Shown: in pieces, positions 1 through 9,039 of the stretch | How positions within the stretch are numbered: the first letter of the stretch is position 1 | How the letters are laid out: each line of letters starts with the position of its first letter | Assembly: GCA_934157235.1 (NCBI GenBank) | Contig: CAKPHH010000001.1 | Location: 310,001 to 374,000 of the forward strand | Length of the DNA: 64,000 nucleotides | DNA from: an uncultured Bacilli bacterium | GTDB taxonomy: Bacteria > Bacillota_I > Bacilli_A > RF39 > UBA660 | Direction: 5' to 3' | Notes under the pieces: generated by a model | The model's database searches: none | What the model saw: only the letters and a program-made list of their open reading frames with translations | What the model was told of the DNA's origin: nothing | Made by a program: the position numbers and the translations under genes

Positions 1-587
1 CCATTGATTTATTAACCCTAAACCCTGAATTAAAAATAATTGATAGTTCTGATGTTTTAGAAACAGACTACTCTCCTGAAGAATTATGGTTAAATCCATC
101 TTCGCTATTAATGATGGCTCAAAATATCAGAATTGGTCTTCAAGAATATGCCTCTAGTACTTATCTAAAAAAAGATATTGATACTGCTTATGAAGATTTA
201 AAAATAAAATTATCTGAATTAGATGCAGATTATCGTTTAACTGTTGAAAATACCAACAATAAAATGATCGTTGTAGATAACTCAGCACTAAAATATCTAG
301 AAAAATTTGGCTTAGAAGTTTACTGCATCGATGGTGATGCTACTGAAAAAACTATCAGTGATGTTAAGAATTTAATAAATGATAAAAAAATAAATTATAT
401 TTACACTTTTAAAAATGACAAGCTAAGCGAAAACGCTACTGAAATAATGAAAGAATTCTCTAACATAAAACGCCAAGAACTACATAAATTAGATAACATT
501 TCTGATGAACAAAGAGCTAATAAAGAAAACTATGATACTCTAATCGTTGAAAACTTAGAGCTCCTAAAACAAGAACTATATCAATAA
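1..587 (+). CDS. Metal ABC transporter substrate-binding protein, C-terminal part (5' truncated)
   Basis: The reading frame is open from base 3 and continues past the left window edge, so only the last 194 or so residues are visible. The segment around LWLNPSSLLMMAQNI matches the place in ZnuA/AdcA-type lipoproteins where a conserved W-L-x-P motif precedes the C-terminal lobe. The rest has the alternating helix and strand pattern of that lobe (KMIVVDNSALKYLEKFGLEVYCI, then NYIYTF). Proteins of this family bind Zn or Mn outside the membrane and deliver it to an ABC permease. The metal ligands and the lipobox lie outside the window, so the metal is not decidable. A strong hairpin follows the stop codon. 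Confidence 0.7.
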   Translation, partial: IDLLTLNPELKIIDSSDVLETDYSPEELWLNPSSLLMMAQNIRIGLQEYASSTYLKKDIDTAYEDLKIKLSELDADYRLTVENTNNKMIVVDNSALKYLEKFGLEVYCIDGDATEKTISDVKNLINDKKINYIYTFKNDKLSENATEIMKEFSNIKRQELHKLDNISDEQRANKENYDTLIVENLELLKQELYQ

Positions 588-590
588 TAG

Positions 591-625
591 AAAAAGATTC
601 TAGAATTTCTAGAATCTTTTTATTA
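591..625. terminator. Bidirectional intrinsic terminator
   Basis: A 12-bp stem (AAAAGATTCTAG at 592-603 with CTAGAATCTTTT at 609-620) has A and T runs on both sides. It lies between the convergent genes ending at 587 (plus) and 629 (minus), so it can stop transcription from both. Confidence 0.85.
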
Positions 626-628
626 TCT

Positions 629-916
629 TTATAAAAAATTTATCGCATTAATATCTTCATTTATTAATTGTACTATGACTGAAACATCATACTCATTAAA
701 AGCCTTCTTTATTTTTTCTACATCCACTAAAAATATTTCCAGTTTATAAATAAGTAGCCTATCAATTGAAGTAATTCCAATTTTCTTAAAATATCTCAAC
801 ACAGCTAAAGCATTCTTCTTCTGACAGATAAAATTATAAATAAGTCCCATCTCATTACTATCTTCAATATTATTAATTGTCTCAACTGTAATTTCTTCAT
901 CAATTAAAAAATCCAT
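629..916 (-). CDS. Hypothetical protein, 95 aa
   Basis: I do not recognise this family. It is a short acidic, helical, cytoplasmic protein without signal peptide or membrane segment. It is the last gene of a three-gene minus-strand run (3566 to 629) with gaps of 10 and 15 nt, so co-transcription with the two upstream unknown genes is likely. GGAGGGGTG lies just before the ATG and supports this start. The run of I/L-rich helices with LLIYKLEIFLVDVEKIKKAF resembles the repeats seen in the neighbouring 603-residue protein, but no function can be given. Confidence 0.6.
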   Translation of the reverse strand: MDFLIDEEITVETINNIEDSNEMGLIYNFICQKKNALAVLRYFKKIGITSIDRLLIYKLEIFLVDVEKIKKAFNEYDVSVIVQLINEDINAINFL

Positions 917-931
917 AACACCCCTCCAATA

Positions 932-2743
932 TTAAAGACACTCTCTTATCATCTTACTTAATCTTTCATAGTTTTCTGCACTAATAATTGTATTATAAGT
1001 AATTGCAAACAACAAACTATCTAAACTAGCTAAAATACCATTTTTAATTAGAATATTAAATATTCTTAAAACTTTAATCTTAGAAATTCGTATTCCTCCA
1101 AAATTATAAATTAAAGGCTCAACTTCATCCGAAAAAACATTTATCTTTTGAATATATTCATTATCAAAAATAGAAACATCAATTACTCTATCATAATCCT
1201 TTTCTAATACTTCTAAATATCTATTTTTGGCATTAAAAATTGGAATAATGGTATTGGTAATTTCTCTTTTATTAGAATCATTAATACCATAGTAAGATTT
1301 TCTAAATCTATCATTAATATTTCCACATATACATAAGTACTCTGTATTATTACTAATTACTCTTCTAAACGCAACATCATCATTTTCAAACAACCTAGAG
1401 TAATAAATATTATAAAACAATATATCATCGGCTCTTTTTACTGTCTTAATAGAACTTAAATTATCTCTTAAATACTTAACACCAAATGGATGTATTTCAA
1501 TAAATTGATCAACTATTTCTGAAAAGTTATCAGCTGTAAGTGCCATAAGTGCCGAATTTACTAACCTTTTTTTCTTACCATTAAAAGAAAAGCCATATTC
1601 CAAAAATAATTCTAAATTATTAGAAAGCTTCTCACTAGAAATCATCAATAGTAATGGACACTTATCTAAAACATACTTTACAGATAATCCATACTTTTCA
1701 AGCAATAAAGCATTATTTCTAAATTCCAAATCGCATCCCACAATGTAAGGCTTATAATTATTGATAAAAGCCGAATCCATAATCTTAAATTTTTTATTAC
1801 CTATATTATTAAAACTATTATTCTCCGAACTAATAAAAGCACTAGGCATCACAACTAATAAATTATTTAAAATTCTCTTCTTTAAAGCAAACTTAACAGT
1901 ATTACCAATAGTCTCTTTATCACTAGCGAGTACTAAACTCATTAATTGATAACCATTTTCCTCCTCATCCAATTTCTCTAATCCAAGTTTTGAAAGTGTA
2001 CATAAAACCTCTTTTATCTTGCCAAGTTTTCCAAACTCCAAAATCTTATCTTGAATATCTCCACTAAGTTTTGAAAAATCATAACCATACTTTTTAAAGA
2101 TCTCTTTAACCTTATTAGTATCAAGTAAATTACTATTAACTTTCTTCTTACCAGTTTTATTCTTACTATTAAAGATATTTCTATTATACTTAATTAAAGA
2201 AACAATAATCTTTTGTCTTTCTTCCTCTGGCAAAGAAACCTCATCAAATAAAGTAATTAAACTATCCATATCACTAATAAAATTAGTATTTTTAGGATTA
2301 CTCAAAGTAGTCGCCAATGCCTTATACTTATCATTTATTTCCGTAAGTTTTTCTATATCAATATTATTTTTCAACATAAAGTCTCTTCGTTCTGAAATGT
2401 ATTCATGTAATTTTCTTAAGAAAATATTTAAAACTTCCATTTGTCCTTCATCAAGCACCATATTAGTACCATTAATCGAATTCAATTTAAGAATAGTAAC
2501 TATAGTTCTCAATTGATTCTTCATTGTCTTCTTTTCCTCTAACGTAATTGAAAAGCCATCTACAATCTTTTCTAAATCACGGTATGGAATAATTGAAATA
2601 TTAAATACACTTGCAAAAAGCAATCTTTCAAGATCAATCTTCTCATCCAAAGAAAAATCTTGATATAAATAATATTTATGAATTAGAACTTTATTCTTTG
2701 CAATATTTTCTCTAAGTAGTTGTACCAAAGAACTATATCCCAT
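932..2743 (-). CDS. Large helical-repeat protein with mTERF-like motifs
   Basis: This is a 603-residue, Lys- and Asn-rich, all-helical protein with no signal peptide or membrane span. Residues about 330-400 contain segments such as LLEKYGLSVKYVLDKCPLLL followed by SSEKLSNNLELFLEYGF. These look like the leucine-rich helix pairs of mTERF/SEL-type solenoids (LEKYGL, then PxLL, then S-E-K-L-xxN-LEFLLEYG). Such folds bind nucleic acid in organelles; whether this one does is inference. The gene is 10 nt downstream of another unknown gene and 15 nt upstream of a 95-residue one. A shorter protein with the same motif lies at 19338-19712. Confidence 0.6.
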   Translation of the reverse strand: MGYSSLVQLLRENIAKNKVLIHKYYLYQDFSLDEKIDLERLLFASVFNISIIPYRDLEKIVDGFSITLEEKKTMKNQLRTIVTILKLNSINGTNMVLDEGQMEVLNIFLRKLHEYISERRDFMLKNNIDIEKLTEINDKYKALATTLSNPKNTNFISDMDSLITLFDEVSLPEEERQKIIVSLIKYNRNIFNSKNKTGKKKVNSNLLDTNKVKEIFKKYGYDFSKLSGDIQDKILEFGKLGKIKEVLCTLSKLGLEKLDEEENGYQLMSLVLASDKETIGNTVKFALKKRILNNLLVVMPSAFISSENNSFNNIGNKKFKIMDSAFINNYKPYIVGCDLEFRNNALLLEKYGLSVKYVLDKCPLLLMISSEKLSNNLELFLEYGFSFNGKKKRLVNSALMALTADNFSEIVDQFIEIHPFGVKYLRDNLSSIKTVKRADDILFYNIYYSRLFENDDVAFRRVISNNTEYLCICGNINDRFRKSYYGINDSNKREITNTIIPIFNAKNRYLEVLEKDYDRVIDVSIFDNEYIQKINVFSDEVEPLIYNFGGIRISKIKVLRIFNILIKNGILASLDSLLFAITYNTIISAENYERLSKMIRECL

Positions 2744-2753
2744 TCTATCACTC

Positions 2754-3566
2754 CTATTTATTCTTTTTCTCCCATTTATTATAAAACTCCTTAAATGCCC
2801 TCTTAGGATCTAAAGAAGGGTTGTTTTTAAGCATTTCAATAATACTTCGATAATCACTTTCTCTAGAAGCATTAGTCCCTCCTATATCACTATTCACCTT
2901 AATAATCTCATCTAGCTTAGAATCCGCTAAAAATAATAACACTTCATTTTCAACATCATCTTCTTCTAAAGTACTATTAAAATACTCTACTTCATTTAAA
3001 CAAATCAACATTAAAGCCTTAGTCTTTGTCTCTTCACTAATATTCAAGGAAAATAGTAACTCTTTAAAACTCTCAATATTACTAACTGTATTTTTTAGAT
3101 AGTCTCCCTCAAAATACTTTTTCAATTTTTTTAAATCTCTTCTTCGCGCTATAAGTCTTTTTTCTTCTTTCGCATCAATATCAACATCTATTTTACTTTG
3201 TTTTAACTCTTCAACAAAGTTCAAAACACTAACTCTTTCATTTTCATATTGTGAAGTATTTAAAAGATCATTTTTTACTAGATAATATAAATTTTTAAGA
3301 TGTTGCTTAATACTTTCTTTTTCTTCTATTGTTGAAACACTTTTACTAATTACCCATTCTAATTTTTCTCTTTTTTCTAACTCTGCTTCAATATAGTAAA
3401 TTGCTAGTAACGAAACATCTGTATCAGCTAAATGTAAGACATCATTTTTACATTGTTCAAAATCTTTTTTTAAACTAATTCTATTTAAATCCATTTGAAT
3501 CGCTGTTAATTCTAATGTAATTTGTCCTAAAATAAGTTCTAAAGTCCTATTATATTCCAGCATCAC
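2754..3566 (-). CDS. Hypothetical coiled-coil protein, 270 aa
   Basis: First gene of the 3566-629 minus-strand run. The product is hydrophilic and strongly helical, with Glu/Lys-rich heptad-like stretches (residues about 60-175). It carries no export signal. The C-terminal segment SIIEMLKNNPSLDPKRAFKE looks like a short helical protein-interaction tail. I do not recognise the family. The start could be the second Met (MLEYNRTLEL), which would change the protein by one residue only. Its 10-nt spacing to the mTERF-like gene suggests a joint role with it. Confidence 0.55.
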   Translation of the reverse strand: MMLEYNRTLELILGQITLELTAIQMDLNRISLKKDFEQCKNDVLHLADTDVSLLAIYYIEAELEKREKLEWVISKSVSTIEEKESIKQHLKNLYYLVKNDLLNTSQYENERVSVLNFVEELKQSKIDVDIDAKEEKRLIARRRDLKKLKKYFEGDYLKNTVSNIESFKELLFSLNISEETKTKALMLICLNEVEYFNSTLEEDDVENEVLLFLADSKLDEIIKVNSDIGGTNASRESDYRSIIEMLKNNPSLDPKRAFKEFYNKWEKKNK

Positions 3567-3655
3567 AACACCTCATTACCCTATCCTATAAACATTATAC
3601 TACATCTAAAACAAAAGACAAACTAAAATTTTCTCTTTCTAAAGAAAAAAGAAGC

Positions 3656-3976
3656 CTATTTCTTTATAGCTCCCTCTATTTCTCTAAATACTGCATTCAT
3701 GAATTTATCAAAGCCCTCGCTAATAAGCTTAGATAAGCCTAGTCCCATTCTTGACAAATTATTATTATAATTCTTTTCTTGTTCTAAATAATTACTTGCT
3801 AAAATCTCTTTTCCCTCTCTAACATCATTTTCAAATCGCTCTATCGCATCATTAGTAAGAGTATTTCTCTTAGTCTTAGAAACTTCGTAATACCCAATAA
3901 ACTGTCCAAAATATAAAGCAAAAAACAAAATAAGTATTATTATTCCCACAAATCTCACAATATTTTTAGCTTTCAT
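3656..3976 (-). CDS. Small single-span membrane protein downstream of spoIIP
   Basis: A 106-residue protein with one N-terminal transmembrane helix (residues about 8-28, VGIIILILFFALYFGQFIGY) and a hydrophilic helical outer part. Its start overlaps the end of spoIIP by 11 nt, so the two are probably translated together. I do not recognise the family. By position it may act with SpoIIP at the engulfment septum, but that is inference only. The outer part ends with the amphipathic helix SEGFDKFMNAVFREIEGAIKK. Confidence 0.55.
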   Translation of the reverse strand: MKAKNIVRFVGIIILILFFALYFGQFIGYYEVSKTKRNTLTNDAIERFENDVREGKEILASNYLEQEKNYNNNLSRMGLGLSKLISEGFDKFMNAVFREIEGAIKK

Positions 3977-4895
3977 CTTTACTAATCACCTCCATAAAAC
4001 ATTCTGAAAATGCTAGTACTGAATTTAAAACTTCCGAAGGTGTATTTTCATATCCACCTATTTCAATCAATATTGCTCTCTTTGAAAAATCTTGATTATA
4101 AACTCCATTAACTCCCGTACCTCCTTTCTTATAAATTCCCTTAGAAAGTCCCGGATACTTCTCATTAAGTAAATTATTAATTTTTTCCGTAAAGGAAAGG
4201 TTCTCCTCATAATTCTCATTTTCTAATCCAATTAAAAATATCGTTTTTGCAAACTTTTTCCCTTCAATCTCAATAGTAGTTCTTCCTTTTTCTAAACTAT
4301 CTCTATGTATATCCACAAAGTATTTTAAACTTGGATTTTTATTCTTAGCATCTTCTAGTAAAACTCTACTAGCCATATAACTATATGCATATTTCCAACT
4401 ATTCATATTCAATATTTCTTTAATACTTGCTTCTTCAACAATCGCTTTATAATTATTTTTCTCTAAAACATCTTGAAAAATATAATCTGCAAACATCACA
4501 GTAGGTGCTACTGTATACTCCGCCAAAGTACTAGAAGCATACTCCTCACCCTGATGAGAATTATATATGTAAATTAAAGGTTTTTTATCACTAGCATCAA
4601 CACTACTTGTAAGATCATCATTCTTACTCACCGGAACAACATACTCAAAATAATCATTATCCAAAAGTGCACTTGGAACACTAAAAAAACTTTTTATCTT
4701 TTTCCTAATTTTATTTGCATCGTTATCATTATAATTAAGTAGTAATTGTACTAACCCCTTATCATCTATTTCAATATTGCTTTTATTTAAAATATAAAAA
4801 CTAAAAAACAAAGAAAAAACAAATAACAAAAAAAAGAAAAATATTTTTAATCCTCTAAATCTTTTCTTCTTTCTAGTAATAAATCTCTTCTTCAT
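3966..4895 (-). CDS. spoIIP: Stage II sporulation protein P
   Basis: SpoIIP is a membrane-anchored peptidoglycan amidase/endopeptidase that thins the septal wall with SpoIID during engulfment of the forespore. Here a very basic N-terminus (MKKRFITRKKKRFR) is followed by one transmembrane helix at about residues 17-36. The catalytic domain shows the Zn-site motifs NSHQGEEY, DIHRDS and the late glutamate in LIEIGGYEN, all typical of the family. At 309 residues it is shorter than the Bacillus protein, mostly in the linker. It lies 20-40 nt after gpr, the usual Firmicute neighbour, and overlaps a small membrane protein gene at its 3' end. Confidence 0.93.
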   Translation of the reverse strand: MKKRFITRKKKRFRGLKIFFFFLLFVFSLFFSFYILNKSNIEIDDKGLVQLLLNYNDNDANKIRKKIKSFFSVPSALLDNDYFEYVVPVSKNDDLTSSVDASDKKPLIYIYNSHQGEEYASSTLAEYTVAPTVMFADYIFQDVLEKNNYKAIVEEASIKEILNMNSWKYAYSYMASRVLLEDAKNKNPSLKYFVDIHRDSLEKGRTTIEIEGKKFAKTIFLIGLENENYEENLSFTEKINNLLNEKYPGLSKGIYKKGGTGVNGVYNQDFSKRAILIEIGGYENTPSEVLNSVLAFSECFMEVISKDES

Positions 4896-4931
4896 CTTAT
4901 CACCAAATTAACTATATCTCATTTAATATAA

Positions 4932-5915
4932 CTAATTTGTCGGATTAAAGGTCTCATGCAAACTTTTATTGATCCCATTACCAATAAGCATACTGAGTCT
5001 TTCAATTATAAAATCAATTTCTTTTGGTGTTACCATCATATTAAAATCTATTGGCGTCAAAACTTCATAAAAAAGTTTGTTTAATTCTTCCTTACTTAAA
5101 GTTCCAACAAGTCCTAGTATTCTTTCTTTATCACTATCACTCAAATTAATATCCTGATTACTATAATCCTGTTTATCCTCAGAAATTAACTTCATCTTTG
5201 GATTGTTAATATTTGCAATCTTATAACTAAATTGTTTAAGCATATAATCAAATGTATCTGCAACAATCACTGTTGCTTCTACTATCGTTGGAATGCCAAT
5301 TGCTATAACAGGTATTCCTAACGTATTTTTACTAAGTTCTTTTCTGTGATTGCCAACTCCCGATCCTGGACTAATACCTTGATCCGATATTTGAATGGTT
5401 TTATTAACTCTTTCAATACTCTTAGCAGCTAAAGCATCAACCACAATAAGTAAATCAACATCTAAAAAAGATACCATATTAAGTATTAAGTCTCCTGTTT
5501 CAATACCCGTAACTCCTAAAACACTAGGTTTAAATGAACAAACGTTAGTGTATCCTCCTTCAACCTCTCCCAGCTCAAACAAGTGTCTTGTCACCAAAAC
5601 ATTATCAATAGAATTAGGACCTAACGCATCAGGAGTGGATTTACTATTACCTAAACCAATTACCAGTATTTTCTTATCATGTATATCACCAAGTATTTCT
5701 TTCAACTCTCGAACAAACACTTCTTCTACTTTTTTATAATTATCTTTATCCGTTACATCATTAAAAGAAATTGTAATATATTTATAATTCTCATCTCGTC
5801 TTCTGTCAACTGAAATCGTCTTTCCTACTGAATAAGTATAATCACTTTTTCCAATTTTCTTTTCGATAACTAGATCAGTCCGACACTTAAACTTTTCTAA
5901 ATCAATTGTATGCAT
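4932..5915 (-). CDS. gpr: Germination protease (GPR endopeptidase)
   Basis: GPR is made as a zymogen in the forespore and cleaves small acid-soluble spore proteins at germination. The product has the family signature KKILVIGLGNSKSTPDALGP, then the VTGIETGD and VDALAAKS segments and SPGSGVGNHRKELS, which form the aspartyl active-site region. The ATG at 5915 (MHTIDLEKF) is preferred to the upstream in-frame starts because GGTG stands 6 nt before it. The gene is divergent from rpsT and followed by spoIIP, the conserved Firmicute order. No SASP gene is visible in the window. Confidence 0.93.
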   Translation of the reverse strand: MHTIDLEKFKCRTDLVIEKKIGKSDYTYSVGKTISVDRRRDENYKYITISFNDVTDKDNYKKVEEVFVRELKEILGDIHDKKILVIGLGNSKSTPDALGPNSIDNVLVTRHLFELGEVEGGYTNVCSFKPSVLGVTGIETGDLILNMVSFLDVDLLIVVDALAAKSIERVNKTIQISDQGISPGSGVGNHRKELSKNTLGIPVIAIGIPTIVEATVIVADTFDYMLKQFSYKIANINNPKMKLISEDKQDYSNQDINLSDSDKERILGLVGTLSKEELNKLFYEVLTPIDFNMMVTPKEIDFIIERLSMLIGNGINKSLHETFNPTN

Positions 5916-5958
5916 CCTTATCACCATTAATAATATTTGCACTTTTTGTAACTTTTAT

Positions 5959-5987
5959 TTGCATTTTTTCTATATATTTGATAAAAT
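5959..5987 (+). promoter_or_regulatory. Sigma-A type promoter of rpsT
   Basis: TTGCAT, a 17-nt spacer and TAAAAT lie 30 nt before the rpsT start. The site is in the divergent rpsT-gpr gap. Confidence 0.75.
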
Positions 5988-6017
5988 TAATGTGTTTACA
6001 AAAAGTGAGGTGAAAAT

Positions 6018-6281
6018 ATGCCAAATATTAAAAGTGCTAAAAAGCGTATGCGTTCAAGTGTTAATAAAACAAACGTTAATACACTAGTAAATTCAAGTAT
6101 GAGAACTGCTATCAAAAAATTCGAAAAAGAAGTAAAGAATGGTAACAAAGAAGAAGCAAGCAACAACTTAAACATCGCTATTCAAAGAATTGATAAAGCT
6201 ATGTCATCTGGTTTAGTACACAAAAATAAAGCAGCTCGTTTAAAATCAAGACTAACAAAAATGAAAAATGGAATGAATTAA
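6018..6281 (+). CDS. rpsT: 30S ribosomal protein S20
   Basis: The 87-residue basic protein has the complete S20 pattern: MPNIKSAKKRMRSS at the N-terminus, the central SMRTAIKKFEK helix and the C-terminal GLVHKNKAARLKSRLT. S20 binds 16S rRNA early in small-subunit assembly. GTGAGGTG precedes the ATG by 6 nt, a consensus-like promoter stands upstream and an intrinsic terminator begins at the stop codon, so it is a single-gene unit. In many Firmicutes rpsT lies beside gpr, spoIIP and lepA; here lepA is 55 kb away. Confidence 0.98.
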   Translation: MPNIKSAKKRMRSSVNKTNVNTLVNSSMRTAIKKFEKEVKNGNKEEASNNLNIAIQRIDKAMSSGLVHKNKAARLKSRLTKMKNGMN

Positions 6282-6308
6282 AAGTCGTATTTACGGCTTT
6301 TTATTTTT
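6280..6308 (+). terminator. Intrinsic terminator of rpsT
   Basis: Stem AAAAGTCGT / ACGGCTTTT (one G-T pair) with a 4-nt loop, followed by TTTTTATTTTT. It starts inside the stop codon. Confidence 0.85.
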
Positions 6309-6375
6309 AAAGTATTTATTTACAAGTTCGAAAAAATAGTTTAAAATATACTTTAGAATAAACCTAGGAGGAAGC

Positions 6376-7305
6376 ATGAATAAAGCGGCTAAAAAACTTG
6401 CTGATTTAGGAATTACTCTAATTGTTATGGGTATAATCCTAACTCAAAAAGATACAATTTTAACTTTCATTTCAAAATATTTAAATTTAAAAAATACTAC
6501 TGTTACAATCGGAGAAAAAAATAAATATTATCGCAACTACGATTTCTCATATGTTCAAAATACTGATAATTTTAATCCAGAATGTCGTCAAGACATTCTA
6601 AATATTTACTACACTGCAATCAATGCCGGTAAAGATACTTTTACTTTCTATTGTTCCAAAGACTACACCACTTGCATTGATGATATCGTTGAACTAGCTA
6701 ACGATCAAGACACCTTATCTTATATTAATAACTTTGTTCATCCTTACAATGGTTTTCAAAATATTGAAACAGAATATGATACTCTTGGTAAAATAACTAT
6801 TAAAATAAATAAAAGTTATACAAAAGAACAAATAACAGAAATTGACAAAAAATTAGATTTCATTGAACAAAATATTATTGATCGTAATCGACCAATTCGA
6901 GAAAATATTAAAAACACTCATGACTATATTATAAATAATGCTCAATATGACTCAGAAAAAAAAGAAAATGGTGAATCTAAATATCAATCTGATCTAGCCT
7001 ATGGACCTTTAATCGAAGGTTATGGAATATGTGGTGGTTATACCGACGCCATGGAATTAATCTTAGAAAGATTAGGAGTTGAAAGTTATAAAGTTGCTAG
7101 TGATAATCACGTATGGAACGCACTTAATCTAGATAACAATTGGTATCACCTCGATCTAACTTGGGATGATCCAGTAACTCCTGATAAAGTGCAAATTATA
7201 GATGATAGTTTTCTCCTTATAGACACCAAAAAACTTCTAGAAGTTGAAGCCGATGAACATCAATTTGATCAAGATATATATGCCGAATTAAAACTTAAAA
7301 ATTAA
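6376..7305 (+). CDS. Membrane-anchored transglutaminase-like protein
   Basis: The 309-residue protein has an N-terminal membrane helix (residues about 9-35) and a C-terminal transglutaminase/papain-like domain. The triad can be placed: Cys in GYGICGGYTDAMELIL, His in DNHVWNAL and Asp in LDLTWDDP. The order Cys-His-Asp and the WYHLDLTWDD strand are typical of the Transglut_core family, which in bacteria contains cysteine proteases and cross-linking enzymes. The substrate is unknown; the domain would face the outside. AGGAGGAAGC stands just before the ATG. The gene is monocistronic, flanked by the rpsT terminator and by a bidirectional terminator. Confidence 0.8.
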   Translation: MNKAAKKLADLGITLIVMGIILTQKDTILTFISKYLNLKNTTVTIGEKNKYYRNYDFSYVQNTDNFNPECRQDILNIYYTAINAGKDTFTFYCSKDYTTCIDDIVELANDQDTLSYINNFVHPYNGFQNIETEYDTLGKITIKINKSYTKEQITEIDKKLDFIEQNIIDRNRPIRENIKNTHDYIINNAQYDSEKKENGESKYQSDLAYGPLIEGYGICGGYTDAMELILERLGVESYKVASDNHVWNALNLDNNWYHLDLTWDDPVTPDKVQIIDDSFLLIDTKKLLEVEADEHQFDQDIYAELKLKN

Positions 7306-7342
7306 AGAAGAATTCACAAAATTAAATTCTTCTTTTTATTTT
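7304..7342. terminator. Bidirectional intrinsic terminator
   Basis: AAAGAAGAATT (7304-7314) pairs with AATTCTTCTTT (7325-7335), with T-rich tails in both directions. It serves the transglutaminase-like gene (plus) and miaA (minus). Confidence 0.85.
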
Positions 7343-8208
7343 ATAACATAATTATAAACTTCATCTACTGTTTTAGAAAAATCTGAAAAGTTAACCTCAA
7401 ACCAATTAACATCAAACTGATGATTAAAGAAAGTATATTGTCTTTTTGCAAATCTTCTAGAATCTTTCTTAATAGAATCAATAACTTTCTCCAAAGAAAC
7501 ATCTTCAAACAAATAATCATAAAATTCTTTATAACCAATTCCTGTATTTAAAACTCTTGAAGTCAAATATTTATCTTTCAAGCTTTTAACTTCTTCTACT
7601 AAACCATTCTCAATCATCTTATCAACACGATCGTTAATACGTTGATATAAAATGTCTCTTTCTGTAGTCAAACCAATAAATTTACAAGGATATAAAATTT
7701 TACTTTCATTAGTAGCAATCTCTTCACCATTTTCTAATTTGTTTAAAAGTCTCACTAATCTCTGTCTATTATTTACATGAGGAATATCTAAAACATTATA
7801 TTTTTTAATTTCAGAAACCAATTTTTCATTACTAAGTTCTTCGTATTGGCAAAGACTAGTACCTTCTGTAAACTTATAATCATATAAAGCAGCTCTTATA
7901 TATAGTCCTGTCCCACCTACGATAATAACTCTTTTACCACGAGAAGTAATATCATCGATTAGTCTCCTAACATCTTTTTGATATTCATAAACCGTATAAC
8001 TATCAGAAACATCAACTACATCAAATAAATGATGAACAACATTTTCTCTTTCTTCCATTGAAGGTTTCGCACTACCAATATTTAACTCTTTATAAATAGA
8101 AACAGAGTCTCCATTAATAATTTCTGCATCAATTCTTTTCGCTAGTTCAATACTAAGTTTTGTTTTCCCTACTCCTGTAGGTCCCACAATAACTATAATA
8201 TCCTTCAT
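7336..8208 (-). CDS. miaA: tRNA dimethylallyltransferase
   Basis: MiaA transfers the dimethylallyl group to A37 of tRNAs that read UNN codons. The product shows the P-loop GPTGVGKT near the start, the INGDSVSIYKELNIGSAKPS segment, the HHLFD motif and the GGTGLYIRA motif, all in family order. The ATG at 8208 (MKDIIVIVG) is chosen since AGGTGAGG stands 6 nt upstream; the longer frame would start on a GTG inside that ribosome binding site. It is 290 residues, normal for the family. It is the last gene of a minus-strand block that includes mutL. Confidence 0.95.
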   Translation of the reverse strand: MKDIIVIVGPTGVGKTKLSIELAKRIDAEIINGDSVSIYKELNIGSAKPSMEERENVVHHLFDVVDVSDSYTVYEYQKDVRRLIDDITSRGKRVIIVGGTGLYIRAALYDYKFTEGTSLCQYEELSNEKLVSEIKKYNVLDIPHVNNRQRLVRLLNKLENGEEIATNESKILYPCKFIGLTTERDILYQRINDRVDKMIENGLVEEVKSLKDKYLTSRVLNTGIGYKEFYDYLFEDVSLEKVIDSIKKDSRRFAKRQYTFFNHQFDVNWFEVNFSDFSKTVDEVYNYVIK

Positions 8209-8216
8209 AAAATACC

Positions 8217-8990
8217 TCACCTTTTAGTATAAGTAATAATACTATCTCTATTATTAGTAAATCCGTGTACTCCTTTAAAATCCATTATATCTAAATCACT
8301 GTTATCAAGAGTTTGATAAACTTTTAAGACATTATAAATTGCCGAAGGAAAAACCTGTTTTTTATTAATATTTCTCCTTCTTGCATCAGTCCTAATTTTA
8401 TCAATAGAATAATTATATAAATAAGCAAATTGTAAAATACCCTTCTCACTTAAATGACTTTGCCATTCTGGAAAATTATTTGCTAAAACTAAGTAAGGAT
8501 CATCATCAGGAAAAAAATATTCAATATACTGTAAAACATTAGATAGAAGAATCCTATCGAACTTTTCATCACCTAGGTCTTCTCTCATTTTAAAGACATC
8601 TCCCACCATAAATGAAACATCAGAATCAGTCAATCGTTCTCTTAGCAGTTCGTAATTTTCATCACTTTGTAAATAATTATTAAAAGAAACTAATCTCTCT
8701 TCTAAAAACCGATCTCCCATAAAAGGAATATTAGGAGTACTAAGAATTGCTGGGACAAGTTCCTTTCTAGGCAAAGATAAAATAGCCTCTCTTTTAATTT
8801 TATAAAACTCTGCTACTCTTGGATTTATATCGTAAACAACAATCCTACCAGCTCCACACACTAAAGCATTAAAAACTTGATCACAAGAAGAACCAACGGT
8901 TAAAATACTTTTATCAGCTAAGTTTAAAGCCGGAAAATAACTAGAAATTTTTTCGGTAGTAAATGGATACACTTTGTCAAACCCCTTCAT
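8217..8990 (-). CDS. DUF3419/BtaA-like SAM-dependent protein
   Basis: The 257-residue protein has a Rossmann methyltransferase-type SAM site: ILTVGSSCDQVFNALVCGA as motif I and VVYDINPRVAEFYKIK as the acidic strand 2. LSNVLQYIE stands at the place of motif IV. The whole order resembles the DUF3419 family, which includes BtaA, an enzyme that moves the 3-amino-3-carboxypropyl group of SAM to diacylglycerol. The C-terminal part (DARRRNINKKQVFP) is not diagnostic to me. Substrate is unknown. The gene sits 8 nt before miaA and after mutL. Confidence 0.6.
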   Translation of the reverse strand: MKGFDKVYPFTTEKISSYFPALNLADKSILTVGSSCDQVFNALVCGAGRIVVYDINPRVAEFYKIKREAILSLPRKELVPAILSTPNIPFMGDRFLEERLVSFNNYLQSDENYELLRERLTDSDVSFMVGDVFKMREDLGDEKFDRILLSNVLQYIEYFFPDDDPYLVLANNFPEWQSHLSEKGILQFAYLYNYSIDKIRTDARRRNINKKQVFPSAIYNVLKVYQTLDNSDLDIMDFKGVHGFTNNRDSIITYTKR

Positions 8991-9039
8991 AAAATCCCCT
9001 CTTCTTTCAAAGTCCCATTATTATACCACAAATTTCAAA

